Source of the DNA: Ochrobactrum sp. Q0168
GTDB lineage: Bacteria; Pseudomonadota; Alphaproteobacteria; Rhizobiales; Rhizobiaceae
Length of the DNA stretch: 64,000 bases
Direction: 5' to 3'
Assembly: GCF_016427605.1 (NCBI RefSeq)
Contig: NZ_JAELXQ010000003.1
Span: forward strand, 124,001 to 188,000
Shown here: piece after piece, positions 45,024 to 52,876 of the stretch
Layout: every line of letters begins with the position of its first letter
How positions within the stretch are numbered: the stretch's first letter is position 1
Notes under the pieces: model-generated
The model's database searches: none
Seen by the model: only the letters and a program-made list of their open reading frames with translations
What the model was told of the DNA's origin: nothing
Translations under genes and position numbers: made by a program

Positions 45024-45040
45024 TGTCTAACCCTCGTAAT

Positions 45041-45132
45041 ATGGCAGTAGGGCAATAAGGCAGTAGGGCAGTAGGTTGGAAATTACCACAGTTCAGACAT
45101 ACTGCCTTACTCACTTACTGCCCTATTGCCCT
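45041..45132. repeat. Palindromic octamer repeat, copy 2 (AGGGCAGT family)
   Basis: The left arm is ATGGCAGT AGGGCAAT AAGGCAGT AGGGCAGT (45041-45072) and the right arm ACTGCCTT ACTCACTT ACTGCCCT ATTGCCCT (45101-45132). A 28-base centre separates them, longer than in copy 1 and with different sequence. It fills the gap between hemH and the SPFH gene. As in copy 1, its last two bases form part of a TAG stop codon, here of hemH. Confidence 0.9.
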
Positions 45133-46171
45133 AAATCCATCCCATCAATTCGCGTCGCACCATCGTTTCGATGACCTTCATGCCGTCTTCGCTGTCGTTG
45201 AGGCAAGGGATGTGACTGAAATTTTCGCCGCCGTTTTCATGGAAAAGGTGGGCAGCTTCGTTGCCGATCTCGTCAACCGTTTCCAGACAGTCGACGACAA
45301 ATCCCGGATTGAGAACCGCCACGGATTTGACGCCCTGTTTCGCCAGATTTTCCACGGTTTCGTCTGTGTAGGGCTGGAGCCATTCCTCCGGTCCGAAACG
45401 GGACTGGAAGGTGGAGCGGAACTGGTTTTCGTCCATACCGAGACGGATGCGCAGAAGGCGCGAGGTTTCCAGGCACTGCTCGCGATAGGGGTCGCCCTTG
45501 TCGGAATAGCTTTTCGGGATGCCGTGATAGGAAGCGAGGATTACTTCCGGCTTGAAGGAAAGAGTCGCGAGATGGCTTTCGATGGAGCGTGCCAGCGCTT
45601 CAATATAGACCGGTTCCGTCTCGTAAGACGGAATAGTGCGGCTTGCAGGCATGAAACGCTTTTTCATCAGCGCTTCGAAAAACTTGTCGTTCACCGTCGC
45701 GGTCGTGGTGGCCGAATATTGCGGGTAGAGCGGGAACACGACGATACGCTCGCAGCCCTGTTGCAACAGGCGATCAGTCACGCTTTCAATGGATGGCTGG
45801 CCATAGCGCATCGCCCAGTCCACGACGACATTGGGAATGTCCGCGAGCGCGGTGCCAAGCTTTTCCCCTTGCGCGCGGGTATAGGTCCGCAGCGGCGATT
45901 CATTCTTCTCGCGGTTCCATATACGGTCATAGAGCTTGCCGGAACGCTTGGGGCGCGTGTTGAGCACGATGCCATAGAGAATCGGATACCAGAACAGGCG
46001 CGACCATTCGATCACGCGGCGGTCGGACAGAAATTCTGCAAGATAGCGCCGCATCGGGGCGTAACTCGTCCCGTCCGGCGTTCCCAGATTGACCAGCAGA
46101 ACCCCGACTTTGGGCAGTTTGGCTTGCGCGGGCTGATCTGGATTCTGGTGCACAGTGTCCATCTTACTCAT
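45131..46171 (-). CDS. hemH: Ferrochelatase
   Basis: The 346-residue enzyme inserts Fe2+ into protoporphyrin IX in the last step of haem synthesis. Recognisable segments are KVGVLLVNLGTPDGTSYAPMRRYL (about 21-44), GCERIVVFPLYPQYSATTTAT, and the active-site ILASYHGIPKSYSDKGDPY with its conserved His. The C-terminal CLETVDEIGNEAAHLFHENGG includes the conserved Glu region. Length fits bacterial enzymes without a [2Fe-2S] extension. A palindromic repeat lies upstream and the octamer repeat directly downstream. Confidence 0.95.
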   Translation of the reverse strand: MSKMDTVHQNPDQPAQAKLPKVGVLLVNLGTPDGTSYAPMRRYLAEFLSDRRVIEWSRLFWYPILYGIVLNTRPKRSGKLYDRIWNREKNESPLRTYTRAQGEKLGTALADIPNVVVDWAMRYGQPSIESVTDRLLQQGCERIVVFPLYPQYSATTTATVNDKFFEALMKKRFMPASRTIPSYETEPVYIEALARSIESHLATLSFKPEVILASYHGIPKSYSDKGDPYREQCLETSRLLRIRLGMDENQFRSTFQSRFGPEEWLQPYTDETVENLAKQGVKSVAVLNPGFVVDCLETVDEIGNEAAHLFHENGGENFSHIPCLNDSEDGMKVIETMVRRELMGWI

Positions 46172-46195
46172 GAGCCGACTCCTATCCCGCTGGAA

Positions 46196-46254
46196 AATAG
46201 AGCATTTTCCAGCAAAAGTTTGAAACGGTTTTACGCGGGAAACGCGCAGTAAGC
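46196..46254 (+). repeat. Interspersed palindromic repeat, copy B
   Basis: AGAGCATTTTCCAGCAAAAG, then GTTTGAAACGGTTTTACGCG and GGAAACGC form an imperfect palindrome upstream of hemH. The core AGCATTTTCC-GCAAAAG-GAAACGGTTTT is shared with the segments at 12262 and 56763. Such elements are common between genes in Rhizobiales genomes. Confidence 0.55.
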
Positions 46255-46302
46255 AAAGGCCAGAAAAAGCAATAAATTACAATCCTGACAATTGCAGACA
46301 AC

Positions 46303-46343
46303 AAAAAATTCAAGCGGCGCGAGCATAGCCCGCGCCGCTTGAA
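46303..46343 (-). terminator. Rho-independent terminator of omp10
   Basis: TTCAAGCGGCGCG (46309-46321) pairs perfectly with CGCGCCGCTTGAA (46331-46343) around a 9-base loop. Read on the minus strand it is followed by a run of six T (plus-strand AAAAAA, 46303-46308). It lies about 25 bp after the omp10 stop. Confidence 0.88.
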
Positions 46344-46367
46344 GGGGAATGGATAATATGTTTCGCT

Positions 46368-46748
46368 TTAGCTGGTTGCGCGGCGGGTCAGCGAGAAGCG
46401 CGAGCCTGCCGAAGAGGTGCAGTTGAGCTGGTTTTGCGAAACCAGTGCGCAATTGACCTTGGACGACGTGCCGCGCACGATTGAGCGCATATCGATTTCA
46501 ACGAGCTGCGGCGACTGATAGCGATAATTGCCCTCCGCCAGTCGTTCGTTGGTGTCGGTGGTGCGGGTTTCGAAAATGCCGCCATTGAACGACGACACAA
46601 TGCCGTTCGGATCGACCCAGCTGCCTTCGATGCCGCTTGGTGCGCGGGAGACAGTTGGGACATTGCCGCCGACCGGTCCGGTCGTTTCGCAAGCCGCCAG
46701 CACAAGCGACATGACGGCGAGTGGGGCAACGATGCGGAAGCTTTTCAT
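46368..46748 (-). CDS. omp10: Outer-membrane lipoprotein Omp10
   Basis: The 126-residue protein starts MKSFRIVAPLAVMSLVLAACETTG, a lipobox LAAC with lipidation at Cys 19. The mature part, SGIEGSWVDPNGIVSSFNGG, then RSIVRGTSSKVNCALV and GSRFSLTRR, closely matches the Brucella minor outer-membrane lipoprotein Omp10 from memory. ATG 46748 is used since GGAG lies 9 bp upstream; a frame extends to 46817 but has no better signal. Omp10 is surface-exposed and an antigen in Brucella. It has its own terminator. Confidence 0.92.
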   Translation of the reverse strand: MKSFRIVAPLAVMSLVLAACETTGPVGGNVPTVSRAPSGIEGSWVDPNGIVSSFNGGIFETRTTDTNERLAEGNYRYQSPQLVEIDMRSIVRGTSSKVNCALVSQNQLNCTSSAGSRFSLTRRATS

Positions 46749-46886
46749 GTCCATTCTCTCTCCAATGGGGATAATGACTTGTGATGAATCGAAATTTACA
46801 CGAAAACAAGTCCCCAATGTGAGGATTGGCCGCCGGATCTGTTAATTTATTGGTAATGATGCAAAATCGCCGCGCAGATGACGGCT

Positions 46887-47204
46887 TTATGCCGTGAATA
46901 TCAGCCCGAAAGATATAAGCATCAGCAGGATAAGCAGACCCGCCGACCATTTTAGCGCACGACTGATAAGGGCGATGCGGGAGCGATTGTTCTTGACGGT
47001 ACGACGTGCTGCGAGGGACTTGGCGGTCTGGTAGAGCGCCAGATAAACAACCATTGAGACAAGTCCCATTGTCCATCCCGCCTGCACAAGCAGGCTCGGA
47101 TGCCCCGGCACCCCCAGAATCCACGGCAGGACCAGCAGGCCGCAGAGCAGGGCCACGAGATCGGGAAAGCGGTCTGCCGCTATGCGCCTTAATTGACCGT
47201 ACAT
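46887..47204 (-). CDS. Small hypothetical membrane protein
   Basis: The 105 residues hold three hydrophobic segments: LVALLCGLLVLPWILGVPG (about 16-34), GWTMGLVSMVVYLALYQTA (about 43-61) and LLILLMLISFGLIFTA at the C-terminus, with a basic loop (KSLAARRTVKNNRSR) between the second and third. I recognise no family. It is transcribed divergently in spacing terms from nothing: both neighbours are on the same strand, hss ending upstream at 47283 and omp10 starting downstream at 46748. Confidence 0.6.
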   Translation of the reverse strand: MYGQLRRIAADRFPDLVALLCGLLVLPWILGVPGHPSLLVQAGWTMGLVSMVVYLALYQTAKSLAARRTVKNNRSRIALISRALKWSAGLLILLMLISFGLIFTA

Positions 47205-47248
47205 GTCTGGAAAATCACATCAGTTTCGTTCGGATGCGCTGAGGCGCA

Positions 47249-47272
47249 AAGGCCCGGTCGATGCCGGGCCTT
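47249..47272 (-). terminator. Stem-loop after homospermidine synthase
   Basis: AAGGCCCGG (47249-47257) pairs with CCGGGCCTT (47264-47272) around TCGATG, 11 bp after the hss stop. It is a strong GC stem but only a short T-run follows on the minus strand, so it is a probable, not certain, terminator. Confidence 0.6.
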
Positions 47273-47282
47273 GCTTGTTTCA

Positions 47283-48728
47283 TCACCGCACCAGAACGTT
47301 GCGGAACTGCCATGGGTCCTTGGTGTCGAGGTCTTCCTCGAACAGATGCCCGCGACCTTCAAGCGGCGTCCAGTCGGTGTAATAGCCTTTCACGGGACCA
47401 AGATACTGCATCTGGACTTCAAGGCAGCGGCGGTAGTCGATTTCGTCGGTTTCGACGATGCCGCTTGTCGGGTTTTCCAGCGCCCAGACCATGCCAGCCA
47501 GAACGGCGGAAGAAACTTGCAGGCCGGTTGCATTCTGATAGGGCGCAAGCTCGCGCGCTTCCTCGACGGTCAGCTGCGAGCCGTACCAGTAGGCGTTCTT
47601 GTCATGACCGTAGAGCAGGACGCCCAGTTCGTCCGAACCGTCGAGAATTTCTGCCTCCTCCAGCACATGCTGGACGGGCTGGGCCTTGCCGCCCGCACCG
47701 AACATTTCGTCCAGCGAGAGAATGGCGTCATTGCTTGGATGATAGGCATAATGGCAGGTCGGACGGTAATCGAGCTTGCCCTTCTTGTCCCGCACGGTGA
47801 AGTAATCGGAGATCGAGATTGCTTCGTTATGGGTGACGAGCAGGCCGAATTGCGCGCCGAGCGTCGGGCACCAGGTGCGGATGCGCGTATTGGCGCCGGG
47901 CTGTTCGAGGAAAATCGCCGCCTTCGTGCCTTTCTTCTGCTTGCGTGCATTTTTTGGCTTCCACTTTTCGTGGCTGCCCCAGCCGAGTTCGGCAGGCTGC
48001 AGGCCTTCCGAGATGAAACCTTCGACGGACCAGGTATTCCAGAACGTGTTGAAGGGTTTTGGTTCCTTGGCGCGCTGCGTGTCACGTTCGGCGATGTGCA
48101 CGCCCTTCACGCCAGCCTTTTTCATCAGCTTGGCCCAGCCCTGGCGGTCATCGGTCGCCGGTTCGGTGAAATCGAGCTTGAGTTCCGTCGCCAGATCGAC
48201 AAGCGCTTTCTTGACGAACCACGACACCATGCCCGGATTGGCACCGCAGCACGAAACTGCTGTGGGGCCGCCGGGATTCTTGCGCTTTTCAGCCAAAAGG
48301 GTTTCGCGCAGCGCATAATTGGTGCGGGCGGCATTATCCACCTTGGCGTCGAAATAAAAGCCAAGCCAAGGTTCCACAACAGTATCGATATAAAGCGCGC
48401 CGTTCTGGCGGCTATAGCGCATCAGATCGACTGATCCGGTATCGACTGACAGATTGACGACAAAGGCCTGCCCTTCCGCACCTTTAAGGAACGGGTCCAG
48501 CACTTCTGCGTAATTGTCCTTGGTAATCGCCTGCTTGACGAAACGAATGCCCTTGTCGTCGAGGATCTTGCGGTTTTTCTCGCGCGGGTCGATCACGACC
48601 ATCCGCGATTTGTCGAATTTGAAATGGCGTTCTATCAGCGGCAGGGTACCGCGCCCGATCGACCCAAAGCCGATCATGATTACGGGGCCGGTGATCTCGC
48701 TATAGACTTGCCATTTCGCTTTCGCCAT
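47283..48728 (-). CDS. hss: Homospermidine synthase
   Basis: The 481-residue NAD+-dependent enzyme condenses two putrescines (or putrescine and spermidine) to sym-homospermidine. The N-terminal Rossmann part is VIMIGFGSIGRGTLPLIERHF with VVIDPREKNRKIL; then AFVVNLSVDTGSVDLMRYS, YIDTVVEPWLGFYFD, and AVSCCGANPGMVSWFVKKAL are characteristic. The length is usual for the alphaproteobacterial enzyme. It consumes putrescine such as that from the ornithine decarboxylase at 4140-5273. It stands as a single-gene unit with a hairpin downstream. Confidence 0.95.
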   Translation of the reverse strand: MAKAKWQVYSEITGPVIMIGFGSIGRGTLPLIERHFKFDKSRMVVIDPREKNRKILDDKGIRFVKQAITKDNYAEVLDPFLKGAEGQAFVVNLSVDTGSVDLMRYSRQNGALYIDTVVEPWLGFYFDAKVDNAARTNYALRETLLAEKRKNPGGPTAVSCCGANPGMVSWFVKKALVDLATELKLDFTEPATDDRQGWAKLMKKAGVKGVHIAERDTQRAKEPKPFNTFWNTWSVEGFISEGLQPAELGWGSHEKWKPKNARKQKKGTKAAIFLEQPGANTRIRTWCPTLGAQFGLLVTHNEAISISDYFTVRDKKGKLDYRPTCHYAYHPSNDAILSLDEMFGAGGKAQPVQHVLEEAEILDGSDELGVLLYGHDKNAYWYGSQLTVEEARELAPYQNATGLQVSSAVLAGMVWALENPTSGIVETDEIDYRRCLEVQMQYLGPVKGYYTDWTPLEGRGHLFEEDLDTKDPWQFRNVLVR

Positions 48729-48893
48729 TTTCTTCCTCTGTGTGAGCCGCAGAAATTGCGGCGTTTTGCTTTGTTACCGTTCGACGGCAGCTTTGAAACC
48801 GCAACGATAGCACAACTTCATACAAAGAAAGAAACGTCACACCCCTATGACATGCAGACGTGTTTAACGCATTTTAGGAATTGGGCTTTGAAT

Positions 48894-49574
48894 CTACAGC
48901 TCAATCAGCTTCGCGCGGATCATGCCGCGCAGCGAATTGCCGACCAGAATATTGCGCGCGTTTTTGAGGTCATCGACGGACACTATCCCCTCCGCGACCA
49001 CACTGTTGTTCAAAAGCTCGCGACGCAGAACGCCATCCAGCAGCCCGCAGGATAGGGCAGGCGTCACACAGGTCGCGCCGCCAATATCGAGGAAAATCGA
49101 CGTGATGGTGCCTTCGCAGACCTCGTCGCGGTCATTGAGCAGGATAACCTCGTCCACTTCCGCGGAAGAATATTCCTCACGCGCGGCGATATAGGCCTGA
49201 CGGCAGGTGGTTTTGTGTCGAAGCAGGGGATCGTCGTGTTTGAGCCGGGTGCGTGCAATCGCTATGCGCCATGTCGTTTGCTGTGGCAGCGGCTCATATT
49301 TATAGACCGCAACATTGGCAACGCCGTCCGGCGCCAGCGTGAGGCGCAATTTCAGGGCGCGATCGCCGGAGCCTGCGTTTTCGATCTGCTGGCGGATGGC
49401 GTCCATATTGCAGGAGAAACCAAGCGCACGCGCCGAATGTTCCAGTCGCGCCAGATGCAATTGCAGACGCAAAACCCCGGACAGGGGCTCCCACCGCATG
49501 GTTTCAATTAGCTGATACTCTGGTTCCGCACTGACGGTTTGTGCCCCGTCGCGAACCGTGCTTTCAGAAGGCAT
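48894..49574 (-). CDS. pabC: Class IV aminotransferase-fold 4-amino-4-deoxychorismate lyase
   Basis: The 226-residue PLP protein has HKTTCRQAYIAAREE with the cofactor Lys (about residue 135-149) and a C-terminal GLLDGVLRRELLNNSVVAEGI typical of fold-type IV members. In this position behind pabB it most likely releases p-aminobenzoate and pyruvate in folate synthesis. Its ATG lies 67 bp inside the 3' end of pabB in another frame, which is long for an overlap; ATG 49574 has GAGGA close by, while M 49499 would give a shorter protein that still fits the family. Confidence 0.8.
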   Translation of the reverse strand: MPSESTVRDGAQTVSAEPEYQLIETMRWEPLSGVLRLQLHLARLEHSARALGFSCNMDAIRQQIENAGSGDRALKLRLTLAPDGVANVAVYKYEPLPQQTTWRIAIARTRLKHDDPLLRHKTTCRQAYIAAREEYSSAEVDEVILLNDRDEVCEGTITSIFLDIGGATCVTPALSCGLLDGVLRRELLNNSVVAEGIVSVDDLKNARNILVGNSLRGMIRAKLIEL

Positions 49575-50704
49575 TCCTCATACTCCGCTTGCGCCGTGGA
49601 ATCGAAAACCACGCCGCCCCCGACATTGAAGATTGCACGATTTTCGTCGAGAAGCGAGATCGTGCGGATGGCGACATTGAAGCGCATTCGTCCGCTTGGC
49701 TCAATCCAGCCGAGCGAACCGCAATAAATGTCACGTGGGTTGGGTTCCAGCTTGCGCAGGATTTGCATGGCGCTGATTTTCGGTGCGCCGGTAATCGAAC
49801 CGCAGGGGAAAAGGGCTGCAAAGAGCGACCGCAGGGGAATATCGCTTTTCAGCCTTGCTCGTACCCGACTGATCATTTGGTGTACCGTCGGGTAAGTTTC
49901 AACCCGGAAAAGCTCCGGCACCTCCAGCGAGCCGACTTCGCTGATGAGCGAAATATCGTTGCGCAGCAGATCGACGATCATGCGGTTTTCCGCCTGATTC
50001 TTCGGATCGTTCATCAGGAAGGTGCGGTTTGCTTCATCTTCCTCGGGCGTTGCCCCACGCGGCATGGTGCCTTTCATAGGGTGGGTCTCGATCCACCCGT
50101 CCGCATCCAGCTCGAAGAAAAGCTCCGGTGAACGCGACAGGACAGTCGGGCCGCCGAGATCGCAATAGGTCGCGTAGCGTACCGGCTGCCGCGCGGCGAG
50201 CGCGTTGAACAGAACCAGCGGATCACCGCCCCATTCCGCATGAACCGGAAAGGTCAGATTGCCCTGATAGCAATCGCCCTCGCGCAAGTGCTGATGCAGC
50301 CGCTGAAACCGCGCTTCATATTCGGCTGGCGTCCATTCGGCGACGGGATCGCGCAGATAAGTCGCATTATCATTGCCGCGATGATGCAAATCGTCGTCCG
50401 ATGGGCCGTCGAAGACGCCGAAGCACAGCAGAGGCGCCTTGCGCCCGTCTGGCAGGAGGGGCTTCAGCTTCGATTCAAGCAGATAGCCGGCCTCGTAGGA
50501 AAGATAGCCCGCCAGCCATTTTCCGTCCGCATGGGCGCGCTGCATCGCCTCCCATGCCGCATCGAATTCATCCGGCTCGTCGGCGCGGATGATGGTCGAA
50601 GGGGCCGCGAAAAGCACGTCGCGGCCCGCCTTGTCGTCCCGAAACAGGATCAGCGGTGTGTTACCCGTTCGGGTCACTGTCGCCTCAGTCTTCCATGGCT
50701 TCAA
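49508..50704 (-). CDS. pabB: Aminodeoxychorismate synthase component I
   Basis: The 398-residue protein has the chorismate-binding fold. Conserved parts are DCYQGNLTFPVHAEW, ETHPMKGTMPRGATPEEDEANR, and the C-terminal FPCGSITGAPKISAMQILRKLE with IEPSGRMRFNVAIRTI. It aminates chorismate using ammonia from a PabA partner that is not in the window. It overlaps pabC by 67 bp and its start overlaps the 3' end of the peptidase gene by 20 bp, so the three genes are probably one minus-strand transcription unit. Confidence 0.9.
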   Translation of the reverse strand: MKPWKTEATVTRTGNTPLILFRDDKAGRDVLFAAPSTIIRADEPDEFDAAWEAMQRAHADGKWLAGYLSYEAGYLLESKLKPLLPDGRKAPLLCFGVFDGPSDDDLHHRGNDNATYLRDPVAEWTPAEYEARFQRLHQHLREGDCYQGNLTFPVHAEWGGDPLVLFNALAARQPVRYATYCDLGGPTVLSRSPELFFELDADGWIETHPMKGTMPRGATPEEDEANRTFLMNDPKNQAENRMIVDLLRNDISLISEVGSLEVPELFRVETYPTVHQMISRVRARLKSDIPLRSLFAALFPCGSITGAPKISAMQILRKLEPNPRDIYCGSLGWIEPSGRMRFNVAIRTISLLDENRAIFNVGGGVVFDSTAQAEYEECLLKARFATGHKPSVRNQSIS

Positions 50705-52559
50705 GTTCGTCGATGATGCCTTCGATCACCGACAAGCCCTTGCTCCAGAAGTTCGGGTTCGTTGCATCAAGACCGAACGGCGCCAGCAGTTCCGTGTGAT
50801 GCTTGGTGCCGCCCGCTTTCAGCATGTCGAAATATTTCTGCTGAAAGCCCTTTTCGGAATTCTGGTAGACGGCATAGAGCGAGTTCACCAGACAATCGCC
50901 GAAAGCATAGGCATAGACGTAGAATGGCGAATGGATGAAGTGCGGAATATAGGTCCAGAAGGTTTCATAGCCCGGATTGAGCCGCACGGCATCGCCAAGG
51001 CTTTCGCGCTGCACATCCATCCAGATTTCGCCGATGCGCTCTGACGTCAATTCGCCTTCGCGGCGCTCGGTGTGTACGCGACGCTCGAACTGATAGAAGG
51101 CGATCTGGCGCACGACCGTATTGATCATGTCTTCGGCCTTCTGGGCCAGCATGGCCTTGCGTTCACGCTTGTCCTTCGTCCGCTCCAAAAGGGAGCGGAA
51201 GGTCAGCATTTCGCCAAAGACCGAGGCGGTTTCGGCGAGCGTCAGCGGGGTTGACGCCATCAGTGCGCCCTGACCGCCAGCCAGCACCTGATGCACGCCA
51301 TGGCCAAGCTCATGGGCAAGTGTCATCACGTCCCGCGGCTTGCCCATATAGTTGAGCAGCACATAAGGATGCGCGGACGGTACGGTCGGATGCGCGAAAG
51401 CGCCCGGCGCCTTGCCGGGACGAACTGGCGCGTCGATCCAGTTCTTGTCGAAGAATTCCTTGGCAATCGCTGCCATTTCCGGCGCAAAATTGCCATAGGC
51501 CGAAAGCACGGTATCGCGCGCTTCATCCCACGAAATCAGCGCCTGTGGGGTTTCCGGCAGCGGCGCGTTGCGGTCCCAGTTTTCCAGCTTGTCGAGGCCG
51601 AGCCACTTGGCCTTCAGCGCATAATAGCGGTGCGAAAGGCGCGGATAGGCCTCTTCGACCGCCTTGGCCAGCGCATCCACAACCTCGCGCTCGACGCGGT
51701 TTGCGAGGTGGCGACTGTCGGCAATGTCCTCAAAACCGCGCCAGCGGTCGGAGATTTCCTTGTCCTTGGCCAGCGTGTTGGTGATTAGCGTAAACGTGCG
51801 CAGATTGGCCCCAAATGTCTTGGCCAGCGCTTCGGAAGCCTTTTTGCGGACCGCGCCATCGGCGTCCTGCAGCATGTTCAATGTCGGCTCGATGGCCAGT
51901 TCCTGGTCGTCGACCTCGAAGCGCAGGCCCGACATCGTCTCGTCGAACAGGCGGTTCCATGCGCCGAAACCGGTGATCGACTTTTCATGGAAAAGCTGTT
52001 CCAGCTTGTCATCCAGCTGATAGGGTTTGTCCTTGCGTAGATCGGTGAGCCACGGGCGATAATGGCCGATGGCCGCATTGGCATCCATCGCCTTGTCGAG
52101 AATTGCGTCCTCGATGCGGTTCAGTTCGAGACTGAAGAAGATGAGATGCGTGCTGGCATCGGTCAACTTCTGCTGCACGTCGCCAAAAAGCTTCATGCGC
52201 TTCGGATCGGTCGTGTCGCCGTAATAATAGAGCCCGGCATAGGAGGCGATACGCCCCAACAACTCGTCCAGCGCTTCGAATTCTTTGATCGCATCGGCAA
52301 AGTTGCCACCGTCTGCCTTGGCGGCTTCCGCGCCAAGCTTGCCCTTCCAGCGTTCTTCGAACGAGACCGAATCCTTCATGGCCTTTTCGATATCGGCCTT
52401 GAGCTGCGGGCTGTCCGGCGCTGGGTAAAGATCGGCCAGATTCCATTCCGGCAACTTGCCGAGATCGGTCTTTGCGGCAGCGGCGCTGTCACCGGACGGT
52501 GTCAGAACGGCCTGGTGAAGAAGTGCGTCGAACGAAACAGATTTTGAAAAGCGGGTCAT
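50685..52559 (-). CDS. pepF: Oligoendopeptidase F (M3 family)
   Basis: The 624-residue cytosolic metallopeptidase has the zinc motif in MTLAHELGHGVHQVLAG (H-E-x-x-H, about residue 411-415), the third ligand Glu in TLAETASVFGEMLT, and a C-terminal FVYAYAFGDCLVNSLYAVY typical of M3B/PepF. It degrades oligopeptides. ATG 52559 has AGGAG upstream; a frame runs to 52697 but adds a Cys/Arg-rich stretch. It is the first gene of the probable pepF-pabB-pabC unit. Confidence 0.92.
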   Translation of the reverse strand: MTRFSKSVSFDALLHQAVLTPSGDSAAAAKTDLGKLPEWNLADLYPAPDSPQLKADIEKAMKDSVSFEERWKGKLGAEAAKADGGNFADAIKEFEALDELLGRIASYAGLYYYGDTTDPKRMKLFGDVQQKLTDASTHLIFFSLELNRIEDAILDKAMDANAAIGHYRPWLTDLRKDKPYQLDDKLEQLFHEKSITGFGAWNRLFDETMSGLRFEVDDQELAIEPTLNMLQDADGAVRKKASEALAKTFGANLRTFTLITNTLAKDKEISDRWRGFEDIADSRHLANRVEREVVDALAKAVEEAYPRLSHRYYALKAKWLGLDKLENWDRNAPLPETPQALISWDEARDTVLSAYGNFAPEMAAIAKEFFDKNWIDAPVRPGKAPGAFAHPTVPSAHPYVLLNYMGKPRDVMTLAHELGHGVHQVLAGGQGALMASTPLTLAETASVFGEMLTFRSLLERTKDKRERKAMLAQKAEDMINTVVRQIAFYQFERRVHTERREGELTSERIGEIWMDVQRESLGDAVRLNPGYETFWTYIPHFIHSPFYVYAYAFGDCLVNSLYAVYQNSEKGFQQKYFDMLKAGGTKHHTELLAPFGLDATNPNFWSKGLSVIEGIIDELEAMED

Positions 52560-52876
52560 ATTGCATTCTCCTATTGGCCTTCTTCTCGCATGTCTTGTCG
52601 GACACGCCAAGAGGCACAATAAAGCGGTGTGGCCGGGGTTATGTAAGACACCAATAAAATGCCAGTAACTTCCGCGATTACTTTTTGTGCGCTTCAAGCA
52701 ATGAGTGTTTTCTAGCCAAAAATTTTGTGAACCTAACGTCAGATACTGTTTTAAGGTCTTGCAATTGTTAGCGGTCTGGTTCCAAATAGCGCGCCTGGAG
52801 CGTAAAACTTTGTTCTATTTTTAAACTGTTTAATGTGTCCGGGCGCGGGAACTCCACAGGTTGAATAAAGCTTTTA
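52560..52876. other. Intergenic region between divergent genes
   Basis: The 317 bp between pepF and the response-regulator gene are AT-rich and hold no gene that I can support. Promoters for both must lie here. No repeat or strong palindrome is visible. Confidence 0.5.

Noticed and set aside
43467-45132. Octamer repeats as a possible CRISPR array
   Set aside because: Units are 8 bp, contiguous without spacers, and arranged as palindromes; no cas gene is present.
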